64,000 nucleotides of DNA from Torymus aiolomorphi (Eukaryota > Arthropoda > Insecta > Hymenoptera > Torymidae). Position numbers and translations under genes: made by a program. This document shows positions 34,947 through 47,169 of the stretch, in pieces. The first letter of the stretch is position 1. Every line of letters begins with the position of its first letter. A model generated the notes under the pieces. It was not told the origin of the DNA. It saw nothing but the letters and a program-made list of their open reading frames with translations, and did not search any database. Location: positions 249,525,430 through 249,589,429 of the forward strand of contig CM070874.1 in the NCBI GenBank assembly GCA_036365515.1. The letters run 5' to 3'.

Positions 34947-36338
34947 CAGGGTGTGTCAAAAGTTCCGGGACGGCCAGTTATCTCAGCGGGAATGCATTTT
35001 CGGAAAAAATGTTTCATACAAAAGATGTAGGATTTTTCCCTGGCTATCTGATGGTGACCTTGAATTTGACCTTGGGCTTGACCTTCAAGGTCATTTGAAG
35101 GTCAAGTCGAATTTTTTAAATGGGAAGCCCCCTTTTTTATTGCGGAAACCGAAAAAGGGAAAAATTCTCTTTCCACCGATATAAGATACATACGGGGTCA
35201 AATGTGATCTAGAAGTCGTTTCAAGGTCAAGTCGGTAAAATGAGGTCAAATTGATCTTTGGCAGTCCATAGCATGGAAACTAAGGGCGTTGGGAAAAAAC
35301 TTTCCATACGAAAGTTTCCGCAAATCGAATGGAGCATCTGATGGTGATCTTGAATTTGAGCTTGGGCTTGACCTTCAAGGTCATTTGAATGTCAAGTCGA
35401 ATTTTTTTAATGGGGACCCTCTTTTTGTTGCAGAAATGCGGGCCACGGACCCATCGGTTTTCGGGGTCGCTGAACCCGTATCTGGGGTCGGTTTGCCCCG
35501 CTGGATCGACCCAAGGTCGTTCCAAGGTCAAACCAGAAGGAATTGCAGAAGGTGCTTGAAACCACGGACCCATGGGTTTTCGGGGTCGCTGAACCCGTAT
35601 CTGGGGTCGGTTTGCCCCGTTGGGTCGACCCAAGGTCGTTCCAAGGTCAGCGGTGATTAGCCAGGTCCCAGGTCTGGGTTTTGATCCAGAAACGTTTGCA
35701 CAAAAAATGTTTTTTAACGCCCTGATACACGAAATTCGATGGGGTGTCCAGATGATCGGAGTATAAGAACGTTGACCTTCAAATGACCTTCGGCTCACTT
35801 TTAACCCCGTATGTATCTTACACCCCTGGAAAGGTAAGTTTTCCCGCATTTCTGCAACAAAAAGAGGGTTCCCATTCAAAAAATTCGACTTGACCTTTAA
35901 ATGACCTTGAAAGTCAAGCCCAAGCTCAAATTCATGGTCACCATCAGATGCTCCATTCGATTTGCGGAAACTTTCGTATGGAAAGTTTTTTCCCAACGCC
36001 CTTAGTTTCCATGCTTTGGACTGCCCAAGATCAATTTGACCTCATTTTACCGACTTGACCTTGAAACGACCTCTAGATCACATTTGACCGCGTATGTGTC
36101 TTATATCGTTGGAAAGAGAATTTTTCCCTCTTTCGGTTTGCGCAATAAAAAAGGAGGGTTCCCATTTAAAAAATTCGACTTGACCTTCAAATGACCTTGA
36201 AGGTCAAGCCCAAGGTCAAATTCAAGGTCACCATCAGATAGCCAGGGAAAAATCCTACATCTTTTGTATGAAACATTTTTTCCGAAAATGCATTCCCGCT
36301 GAGATAACTGGCCGTCCCGGAACTTTTGACACACCCTG
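34947..36338. mobile_element. 1.39-kb palindromic TA-flanked element with AGGTCA motifs
   Basis: The ends cagggtgtgtcaaaagttcc and its exact inverse are flanked by TA (34945-34946, 36339-36340; in fact tata on both sides). CAGGG ends with TA duplications fit the pogo/Tigger branch of Tc1/mariner. The arms (to about 35440 and from about 35820) are inverted copies of each other. The centre contains a tandem duplication of about 118 bp (35444 and 35562, ccacggacccat...). The arms carry many tgaccttcaaggtca and tcaaggtca motifs. Open frames on both strands translate to the same peptide because of the palindrome and are not genes. Confidence 0.85.
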
Positions 36339-36863
36339 TATAAAACATTTATTAACTTCAATAAGCTGTTAGACTTACATGAACGCATGAAGGACACACC
36401 AAGGCTGACGATACAAAGAAAAATTGGCCACTGCCACCATCGTGGGTTATTTCATTATACATCTCTCGGCACAACATATTTTCATACCGCCAGTGTACCA
36501 AGCAAGATATGTAACAATAAGTTACTTATTAACCGAGCACTCCTAAACACCATATCAGCCCCTGAAAAAAAATACATATACAAAGTATCTTGAATACCAC
36601 ATAACCTAAGCGTATTAGTTGCAAGCAAAAGGACACATCTGATGAATAAATAATAGTTGCTGGCTGATCCTATAAAATACTACGATCTCCCACAGGCAAC
36701 ACTCCATGAGGTTATGGACACCGTTTGTGTACAATCAGGAAACAGTAGCTATGCGTCTCCACGGTTACAGCAATTACTATAGCCGCACACTCGCACACAT
36801 GGGAGCTCCCCGTAAGGCAAATAGTCCAGGAGCAAAAAGAGGTGTGTTCCCGTAACCCTCGCG
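36339..36863. other. No gene recognised
   Basis: Unique-looking sequence between the palindromic element and the LTR. No motif seen. Confidence 0.3.
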
Positions 36864-37131
36864 AGTAATGTAACATCCCTTGCGCTGGCCGTCCACGAGC
36901 GGCTGCTATCCGTGCCAGCTTGCAGTTATAAAGTTATCAAGAGATAAGGGGAAGAAAGGAGTTGGCGGCAGTCATATAATTTAGTCACGCTCAGTCTCTG
37001 TCGGGTCCTCGAGTTGTAACAACGTGTTTTAATAAAGAACACTCTTTTCTACTAATTGTGTGTGTGAACTTGTCTTATTATTTCATTCCCGGTGAATCGG
37101 AATTTACCTACATTAACCGTTTACACGTAAC
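36864..37131 (+). repeat. 5' LTR of errantivirus-like element
   Basis: 268 bp starting agtaatgtaacat and ending acgtaac, almost identical to 46158-46425. An aataaa motif (ttttaataaagaac, about 37030) follows ttgtaacaacgtg. The agt...aac(t) ends resemble errantivirus LTRs rather than tg...ca. Possible 4-bp target duplication: cgcg on the left, cgtg after the 3' LTR. Confidence 0.85.
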
Positions 37132-37149
37132 TGGCGCTGCGGACAGGGT
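37132..37149 (+). other. Primer-binding site
   Basis: tggcgctgcggacagggt directly follows the LTR. It begins tggcg like the tRNA-complementary site of insect gypsy-group elements, of the tggcgcagtcgg class rather than tggcgccc. Confidence 0.6.
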
Positions 37150-37296
37150 ACTGCGAGACTGCTAACTTCAGATTCCTCTCGAACTACGGGACGAGAATCA
37201 TCACCAAGGAGGCAGCCGGCGATTTTTCCCCACTGTCGCAGTATCTACACGTCAACATCGAGACCCACCGACTTGACACTGACTCACCGACAAATC

Positions 37297-37320
37297 ATGG
37301 AATATATTTCATCTGTAAGT
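37297..37320 (+). other. Leader ATG and splice donor candidate
   Basis: A short open frame (ATG at 37297) runs into a consensus donor (tct|gtaagt, GT at 37315). Errantiviruses make env mRNA by splicing the leader to env, so this may be the donor of that message. The acceptor would have been in sequence now missing. Confidence 0.4.
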
Positions 37321-37412
37321 CTTTGGAATTTCCTTTATCCCTTCAACCTTTCAACCTTTCATACGATTGACCTTAAACGTTTCGCGAAAGAATAAATAGA
37401 ATAAATTATATA

Positions 37413-38018
37413 ATGACGAATCCAAATCAAAATCAAGCTGCTCAGATCACAGTAGAGCAATTTAAACTACGCTTATCTATTTGGCGCGAAGCTATTCCTA
37501 CGTACGAAGGCGGTACTAGACTTTTATCGCATTTTATTCAACAACGTGACAAATTCGTCCAAATGTTATATACAGCAGATCCACTTGTCAATGAATCTCT
37601 GCACGCACTTATAAAATCGAAATTACGCGGTGAAGCGTTAGATTTAGTAATAGTAAATAACCCGGAAGGCTGGACCGAATCTAAGAGAATTTTAATCAAC
37701 CGATATAGTGATGCGAGTTCAGAAGAACTATTATTTAATAAACTAAGTGTTTGTTACAAAAAAACGAATCAATCGTTTGAAAATTACGCAGACGAAATAA
37801 AATTACGATTAAATAGAACCTACGGAGCGCACTTCCTAGACTCCATCATCGGCGACCACGAAAACCTGGATCACGCATTGTATGCGTTCCGACACATAGA
37901 TGCGAAAACCGACGGAGCGCACTACCTAGACTCCATCATCGGCCACCCCGAACACGTAGATCATGCATTGGATACATTCCGACACGTAGACGCGAAAAAC
38001 TGCCGTGCTGTTAGGTAA
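37413..38018 (+). pseudogene. gag: Errantivirus gag, 5' part, with a 30-residue duplication
   Basis: A 201-codon frame. Residues 1-135 show a Gag capsid N-terminal pattern (ITVEQFKLRLSIWREAIPTYEGG, then FVQMLYTAD and LIKSKLRGEALDLV, then ILINRYSD). Position 271 bp behind the primer-binding site fits the gag start. From residue about 136 the frame consists of two imperfect copies of a 30-residue unit (GAHFLDSIIG...HALYAFRHIDAK and GAHYLDSIIG...HALDTFRHVDAK), G+C-richer than the preceding part, and stops at 38018. Normal Gag is about twice this length. The 3' part of gag and all of pol are absent. The duplicated unit is not a Gag motif I know. Confidence 0.7.
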
Positions 38019-38634
38019 TATATGCTTTAGTACCGCCTGGTCGGTAACGTTTTAAGAGTTAAGTAGATTGCACTCGAGACACAGACTTAAATTGCTTTTA
38101 TGCCAAGCAAAAATTGCTTTGGAGGTGTAAAGCAAAATTCACGAATCGCGCGGAAGGTTGTTTCGATTGTAATGAATACCTCAGACCGATGAAAATTCAT
38201 GTAATAGCTGATGGTTGCAATGTCATTTCAAGAAGCGATTTGGAATAAAACGAAATAAACTAAATATTTAAGTGTTTTTTATTTTCCGACTACAAATAAA
38301 TTTTCTGCAGTTGATCTTACTGTATATAAATATACGAATTAATAAAGAAAAATTTGATTTACTCTTAAAATTATATTTATATTGATACAAAACTTATTTT
38401 ATTCATATATCTACATATTTCAATCAAATATGACATATTTATTGTAATTCTATGCTTATTTATTAGAAATTAGAATTTGGTAATTATTAACAAATATATT
38501 ATTGTGCCGAACGACTACGTTTGATTTGTTCAAGTATGATTTGGAAACTGTTACTAAATATTCATTTGCTTGTATTTCAATTGATATTTGGTAATAGTTA
38601 CTAAATTTATTTGGCGTAACCAAATTCTTCTCTC
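38019..38634. other. No gene recognised behind truncated gag
   Basis: Frame-broken sequence and AT-rich DNA. A Cys-containing stretch can be read near 38090-38200 but is too short to name. Confidence 0.25.
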
Positions 38635-40457
<1,823 letters not shown>

Positions 40458-42029
40458 GGTAAGTCCTGGCCAGGCGGACGCGCGCTCTCCCCGCGGACGA
40501 CGTGCGTCCGGAGAACGGAACACGGTTGAGCGAGCGAGGCCGCCGACGCGCGCGTGAGCGTCGATCGTGCGCGGCGATCGGCCGACGTCAGCGCGTGCCG
40601 CTTTTGCGCATACGCGTGTGCGGCAGAGCACACACGTACTTCGCGTGCGCGGGCGCACCTCCCGAACCGGCGCGTACTAATAGCACGCGCCGTAATTAGC
40701 GAATGTAATTTGTGGATAGCCTCCAGGGGCAGTAAGAAAAAATTCTTTTATATTAAAGTTAACTTGCTTTTTACTTGTTCGCATATTATTTCACGCATCC
40801 TACTTTCAATTCTCTATTCAGCGGCACGGTGAAGAATACCGCCGGCCTCCGCGGTCGCGAGTACGTAGTACTTGCGTGATAGCTGAGTAGCTGGGGCAGC
40901 ACGCTCGAGAGAGAGCGCGACGACGAAGTCGCGCGTTGTAACGGAGCGAAAAGGCGCGGCTGCTGCTGAAAGCAGCCAACGGCGAGCAACAATACGGAGC
41001 TGACGGGCGGCTAATCGTCGAGGGTTGGCACGAGTAAGTGCTCGCGCCTGTCAATTGCTGCGCCGTTCATCGGCAAGTCCGTGTTGAGATATAGCGCACC
41101 GAGGACAGCTTTTAGCCCGTTACAATTTAAATAAAGTTTTTTATTATAAACTTACTTAAACATATATTTTGAGACTTATCATTGATAACTAGTATAAAAT
41201 ATTAATTATATTAAATTAGAACATTATTTAAATTATTTAAAATATAATAAATTACCTATAAAGTATACATTTTTAAATTCTGTTAACTTTGTTCATTTGG
41301 CTTGGAAAATATTTACTGTCCTATAAAAAAAAACTTATGTTTATATTCAAGATTTATAATGACTGTATTTCATAACTGTCCCTAGATAGACTCCGCAGCC
41401 GAAGAAAAAATATTTATGTCAATTAGCTGATGACTGTAATATACAACAATACATTTCTAATTGTACGCGCGGAAACTAATGGAGGTTACATTTTCGGTGT
41501 TTACGAATTTTTTTAGGATAGATTTTTCATATTTTTAAATATGACTATGGAATATATTGTTAAAAAATTGAAAGTACCTGCAGAAATTTTTATCTTATTT
41601 ACATAAACGAAATAGTTTTGTATTTTTATTAAAGAACACAATCGGCCGATATTTTGAGAAATCACCATATAATGTGTATACACATAAACAAAATGTGTAC
41701 AAAAATAATGTGCACAAAAAAATAATGTGCACAAAAATAATTTGAACGAAAATTATCTGCACATATAATGCACGAACTATTATCTGCGATTCTTATGTGT
41801 ATGAAACATTACCAGCCCGTCACTTGAGTGATAATTTTTATTGATAAAACTTCTGTGTATAAACAACTTTTTGATATGAACAGTCCGATAAAAAGAATTC
41901 ATATTTCACTTGTACAGTTTGTTTGTTTTCACTTGTACAGTGCATAACTCGGTCAATTTGAGCGTAATTTTATTTTAAAATACACGTTAACAGATTTTTG
42001 ATTTTATTTATCGTAAACATTTATTAACA
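40458..42029. other. GC-rich then AT-rich DNA, no gene recognised
   Basis: To about 41100 the sequence remains G+C-rich with open frames on both strands but no motif. Beyond it is AT-rich. tacagtgcataactcggtcaa near 41935 begins TA-CAG like pogo-type termini and could be the left end of the transposon at 42030, but no matching right end was found. Confidence 0.3.
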
Positions 42030-44230
42030 ATGAGAGTGAATCCAATAAATGTTATTAACGTTCTACTAGCAACATTCGAAGCCTTGAACATAAAACAAAC
42101 TCCAATTAATAATGCAGAAGTAGAATTAAAAGAGAATATTGAAAAAATTCTTATGAATGCTATAGATAACTATAATGAAGTAGAAGCTCTAGAAGATTAT
42201 ACGCTTGAATTTGAAGAAGAATTTAATAATTGTGAAGTGATGCCTGTTGAAGACGACATATGGTACAAAGAGCCTGCTGATACTGATAAATGTACTGAAA
42301 ATGAAGAAAAATTAAGTTTCGAGTACAAAAAGAATGCAGTTGAGTACTGGCGATCTGGTAAAAAGAAAAATTTAAGCATCAACACCGTTCAACAGAAGTA
42401 TAGAAAAGTATTGTCTGAACGTCAATTGCGTCGTTGGGCAAATCAGATTAATAAAGGCGGTACATATAAAGAAAAACTAATTGAAATTTCTGAATTCGTA
42501 TTGAAAAATTTGAAAGAATCTATCAAAGTAGGTAATATTATTCACGACACCAATCTACGCAAATGGGCATTACAAGCCAAGAAAAATATTAAGTTCCATG
42601 ATATAGGATTCAAAGCTTCAGATTCTTGGATTTATAAATTTAAGAAACAGCATAGAATAGTTGACAGAAAAATAAATAAATTTATTACAAAAAAAACTTT
42701 ACGAGACGAGTCAAAATTAAATGAAGAGGCCGAAAAATTTGTAATTATTACACAAAATTACATTAATCAGTATGGAGCAGAAAATGTTTATAATTCCGAG
42801 CAAAGTGGTTTTGAATTCGAAATTCATTCAAAGCGAACGTTAACAGAGGAGGGGACAAAACAAGTAGCATGTGTAGTTCAATCTATTCCTGCAACAACCC
42901 ATAGCTACACAATGCAGCCAACCATAAATACCGAAGGAAAATTACTTTCACCCCTCTTTTTAGTTATGAAAGAAACAAAGGATGAGTTTGGACCAATAGT
43001 AGAAAAAAATTTGTTTAGACCGAAGAATGTTTATATTATGCCATATAAATCCGGTAAATTAACGAAAGGTAAGTGTAAACTCATGAAAAAAGAAAAAAAA
43101 ACGCGATAGATTGGCAATTAACTTCCTCAAACTTTTTAAACTTCCTTTTCTTCATCGATAATAATCTTCTTATTTAAATTTTTTTATATTTATGTTTTCA
43201 TTTTTAAGATAATTTTAAACAAAAAGACTGTAAATTTCCGTAAATTTTCTGAAAAATGAAAAATGATATTTTGCAAAATATTGGCTGCACAGATAAATAA
43301 AAGGGGATTTCACTATTTCACCATGTTTTAAACTTATGAATGCTGCCAATTTTTTGCAAACTATCTTTTTGTATTTTTTAAAAAAAATGTCGAACAATCG
43401 TATTATTTTAAGTTCAAATCAGAAATATTTTAGAACATTTTCAAAATAAATTTGTATTAATAAATTTGTATGAATATATAGAAATTTATGGTGTTTTGCT
43501 TCAAATTAATCATAAAAATGTAAAACATAAAATATTTTAATAAATGGATTATTATAGATGGAGAATAGGATATATAAAAAACAGTTTGAGGAATTTTACT
43601 GCAATCCTATTGGCAGTAGTTTCTTATAAGAGTGTTTTAATTCGATATTTTTAATATACATATATTATATTTGTAGATCATTTTAAAACGTAGTTAGAAA
43701 AAGTTTTCTATCCATCTGTCGATAGTAAAAGTGTACTGCTAATTGATTCATGGAGTGGATATTGTCCAGAAATTATTCATGAAGCAACACCAAAAGATAA
43801 ACAGTTACATGTATTAAAGATACCCAAAGACACAACTTCCAAGATACAACCTTTAGACGTATTTGGTTTCCGTATATGGAAAAATTTCATGAGGCATTTT
43901 TTCGACAACGTTGTATTATTGAATGGGGACTTACAATTACATTTAAGAAACAATATTATAAAATTACATTCACTTACACATAACCAACTTTCTTCGCCTA
44001 GGTATACAAATCTTTTTAAATATTCATGGTTTAAGAGTGGGTATGTGAACAAAAAACCTGATCAATTTGACAATCCTGTCGAATTCGGCTTTACACGATC
44101 AGATCAAGCTAATTGCGAGATACCTGGATGTACAAATGTTGCTATTATTAGGTGTTCCTGGTGCCGAAAATCCTTATGCGTCAAACATTTTTTTTATGAG
44201 TATCATTATTGTTCTACCTATGTACCATAA
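42030..44230 (+). pseudogene. pogo-like transposase, copy 2 (best preserved, one stop)
   Basis: The longest transposase reading in the window. Exon 1 (42030-43068) has an acidic N-terminus, a CENP-B-type helix-turn-helix (residues 95-150, RQLRRWANQINKGG), a second DNA-binding segment (about 200-225, WIYKFKKQHRIVDRKINKF) and the first catalytic block. There the family aspartate (NADQSG in copy 1) is glutamate (NSEQSG). A GT...AG interruption (43069-43676) follows SGKLTK and keeps the phase. Exon 2 (43677-44230) has an in-frame TAG at 43691, the second catalytic aspartate in VLLIDSWSG, IQPLDVFGFRIWKNF, and a C-terminal Cys/His finger (CEIPGC...CSWC...CVKHFF...HYC). Roughly 530 codons. The stop and the D-to-E change argue against activity. 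Confidence 0.82.
43069..43676 (+). other. Intron-like insertion in transposase copy 2
   Basis: It begins aaag|gtaagtg and ends atatttgtag|at, with phase kept so that SGKLTK joins HFKT and LEKVF. Copy 3 (about 56120) reads through the same position with no interruption. Near its ends, ttcctcaaact (about 43122) and its inverse agtttgaggaa (about 43585) suggest a TIR-bearing insert inside the intron. Confidence 0.6.
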
Positions 44231-44399
44231 TGTCGATTCAGAAATAAGTAAAATTGAGAATTACACAATAAAATGGTTTTTATTCGCTACTTCTTATTAT
44301 TACTGTCTATATTTTATTATTACAAAATTTTTTTTACAATATTTTATTTATGCAAATAGAATAGAAAAATGTCTTTTAAGGGATCGTGAAACTGCTATA

Positions 44400-45055
44400 T
44401 ATATTGTAACATTCCTAATCGTTCTCGACATGTTCAAAAAAATTAATTTTCAGGGGTAAACCTTAAGGTTTGTTTTCACCCCTTAAAATCATTTTTCCTT
44501 CGATAAAAAAATACATGTGTCCTATTTTTTATAATTTTTACAGTTACTTTAAAAAACAAGAAAATTAAAAACAAACAAATTTTAAACTATAATATATATA
44601 GTAAAACGAATTAGAGGGTAAGCAACCCCTCAAAATCGGTTTAATCGTAAAAAACTTAAATGCCCCAACTATAGTTTTTTATTTTATTGATAAAAAAATG
44701 ATTTTTAAATTAATTTGATGTAATTTAAAGTTTTCGTATTGAAAAACTGATAAAAAGAATTATATATATATATATTTTTATAATTAGGGATGCAACCTCT
44801 TAAGATGAAAATTGTACTCATTTAACTACCTTCTTAAAACAAATAATTTAGCACTTGTTTTTTGCCAAATTCGCAATCGTTCTCGAGATATTTAAAAAAG
44901 TCGATTTTCAGGGGTGAACTATAAGAGCTGTTTTCACCCCTTAAAACCGTTTTTCCGCAGATAAAAAAAAATACGTGTCTCTTATTTTTTGATGATCTAC
45001 AACATATTTAAGTTTCAAGAAAGTCGAGGGTGGACACCTCGTAAGGGTTCCTTGT
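44400..45055 (-). repeat. acaagg-family repeat, subfamily B, inverted copy
   Basis: Inverse of 38635-39508: ends ccttgt at 45050-45055 and holds one full unit plus part of the second, breaking off near 44400 behind transposase copy 2. With the left copy it brackets 6.4 kb and cuts the errantivirus between gag and env. Confidence 0.75.
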
Positions 45056-46167
45056 CAGTGTACTTGAATGTACTCAATAACCAACAACAGGAAGATATGA
45101 TAGTTCTCAATAAATCAGTAACTATTATAAACAAAATTAGTAAAAACATGAATAGCAACACTGAAGTTATCAATCAAAATTTATGGAATATTTCCAAAGC
45201 CATAGATCGACGAGATAAACAAGTAAACTTTTTCGAAGCGCTCATAAATCTTATAATACAGGAACAAAATTTTTTAGATTTGCTCGGAAAAATAAAGCGT
45301 TCATTTATTTTTTCAGATCAAACGTTTGATGTAGAAGTACTGAATTATAAACAAATTTCCGATATACTTACTCATCTATTAGGAACTTACTCGAAAAGAG
45401 AATTAATAATGCACTACTATAATCTGTTAGATTTTCGCTTCGTTCAAGGTTCAATCGTATGTATCCATGATCTCGTTATTTACACACTCAAAATTCCTAT
45501 CCTAAACCTCATCGAATTCTCCCTATTCCAGAGACTTTCTATCATCAATGATAATAACCAAACGGAAATCGTCGCTTTGCCATGGAGGCTAATTGGATCT
45601 TTAATCAAACTATCAGCTCAAAATTGCCAAGAAATTTACAAGCAGAGTTACTTTTGTCAAAAAATCGTCACGAGAGAAATTGAAGCCACTATCATTCAAA
45701 TAAATACGCCTTTACTTCTAGCATATCCTTTGTCTGATAATTTAACGTTGATATCCAGTAATTACGAAACAACCATTACTCGTAATAATATCAAAATTAA
45801 GCATCGAGGAACCCGTTTGATCGAAGGAAACGATCTGCAAGTAGAAGAATATATACTCGACAAAAATTTGGGAGAAATAAAACAGCCAGATTTAATTTTA
45901 ACTATGATTATTAAAGACTATCAAGTCAATTTTGAGTCTTTGAAAACATTAACAGTTCCAACACTAAGTATGCCTAAATTACAATCTTCGAGAATTGAGT
46001 TTCATCTGTCAATAACCAGCATCATTGTCGGGATATTGATTATTGTAAGTTTGGCGATATATATGATACGTAAAATGAGGAATAATCGCAGAGTGATCCA
46101 AAATCAACCTATTCGCCAAGCCAATGACCAGGATGTCATTGAACTTCAGCGTGGAGGAGTAATGTAA
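45056..46167 (+). pseudogene. env: Errantivirus env, 3' part, ending in the LTR
   Basis: An open frame runs from within the B repeat to 46167; the env part starts about 45060. It lacks signal peptide, surface subunit, cleavage site and fusion peptide. What remains is the fusion subunit: a heptad-like region (about 45090-45240), Cys-containing extracellular sequence (CIHD; NCQEIYKQSYFCQK), a strong transmembrane segment (about 46020-46070, SIIVGILIIVSLAIYMI) followed by a basic stop-transfer and a short tail. The stop codon lies 10 bp inside the 3' LTR, and the purine run gtggagg lies just before it. No stop or frameshift occurs in the part that is present. Confidence 0.78.
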
Positions 46168-46425
46168 CACCCCTTGCGCTGACCGTCCACGAGCGGCTGC
46201 TAGTCGTGCCAGCTTACAGTTTTCAAGTTATCAAGAGATAAAGGAAAGAAAGGAGTTGGCGGCAGTCATATAATTTAGTCACTCTCAGTCTGTCGGGTCC
46301 TCGAGTTGTAACAACGTGTTTTAATAAAGAACAGTCTTTTCTACTAATTGTGTGTGTGTGATTTTGTCTTATTATTTCATTCCCTGTGAATCGGAATTTA
46401 CCTACATTCACCCTTTAAACATAAC
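46158..46425 (+). repeat. 3' LTR of errantivirus-like element
   Basis: Partner of 36864-37131, same length, differing at a limited number of positions and by small compensating indels. Begins agtaatgtaacac behind gtggagg and ends cataac(t). Confidence 0.85.
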
Positions 46426-47169
46426 TCGTGCACATGAAAACGACGAGCCCATCGAGCACCGGTTACATCGGCGAGCTCTACGGGAACAGGACGCAGGTGC
46501 GCGTACACGCTGTCGCGCCTGCGCAGAGGCCCTACTACCTAAGTCTAGTACTTAAGAGCGCCACTGCATAAGAAACGACCACGCGTCGCGGTGCTATGAG
46601 CAAACTACTACATAAATGCATTATGTATAGCAACCATAGCTATAGAAATTGGGACACTATAAGTGAATGAATAGAATTTTAACAAATTGCCTGAAAAAGT
46701 CAACGGAGGTGTCACATGACTTCTCATGGCAAGATTGTGCAGAAAATCATGCGGAGCGCATTTCTAAAATTTTATAAATAATAATTAAGCAAGTTTAAAA
46801 CAATAAATTAGTAAACTATTGAAAGTATATACGAGAGGCAAAAAATAGCTCCTCGTGAAAAAAATAAAAATAAAATCTTTTACAACAAGATACGAAGACG
46901 CATTTCTAAGTTATTCGAAATAAATAATCAAACGATTTCAATAAAAAATAACAGCACAATTAGTAATTTATAAAAAAAAAATCTAACCTAAGTACCAACC
47001 GAATCCTTGTATCAAAACCTTTTTATTAAAAGAACAAAAATCATGTTTCCTACTACCTATCTACCATCTAATCTATATTATCGTACCGTAAAAGAACCTC
47101 GCACATTTTTTTTCATAGGACATTAAATTAACAAAAAAGAAAGAAAGAAAAAGAAAAAAAAACCTTTCT
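46426..47169. other. No gene recognised
   Basis: A G+C-richer stretch to about 46580, then A-rich DNA. It may contain the degraded start of the env-like sequence that follows. Confidence 0.3.

Noticed and set aside
34898..36397. Frames up to 238 codons on both strands with identical peptides
   Set aside because: The palindromic element yields the same translation from both arms; no domain and no known protein.
38090..38200. Cys-containing stretch behind gag as a zinc finger (gag knuckle or FLYWCH type)
   Set aside because: Spacing of Cys and His fits neither pattern and the frame breaks quickly.
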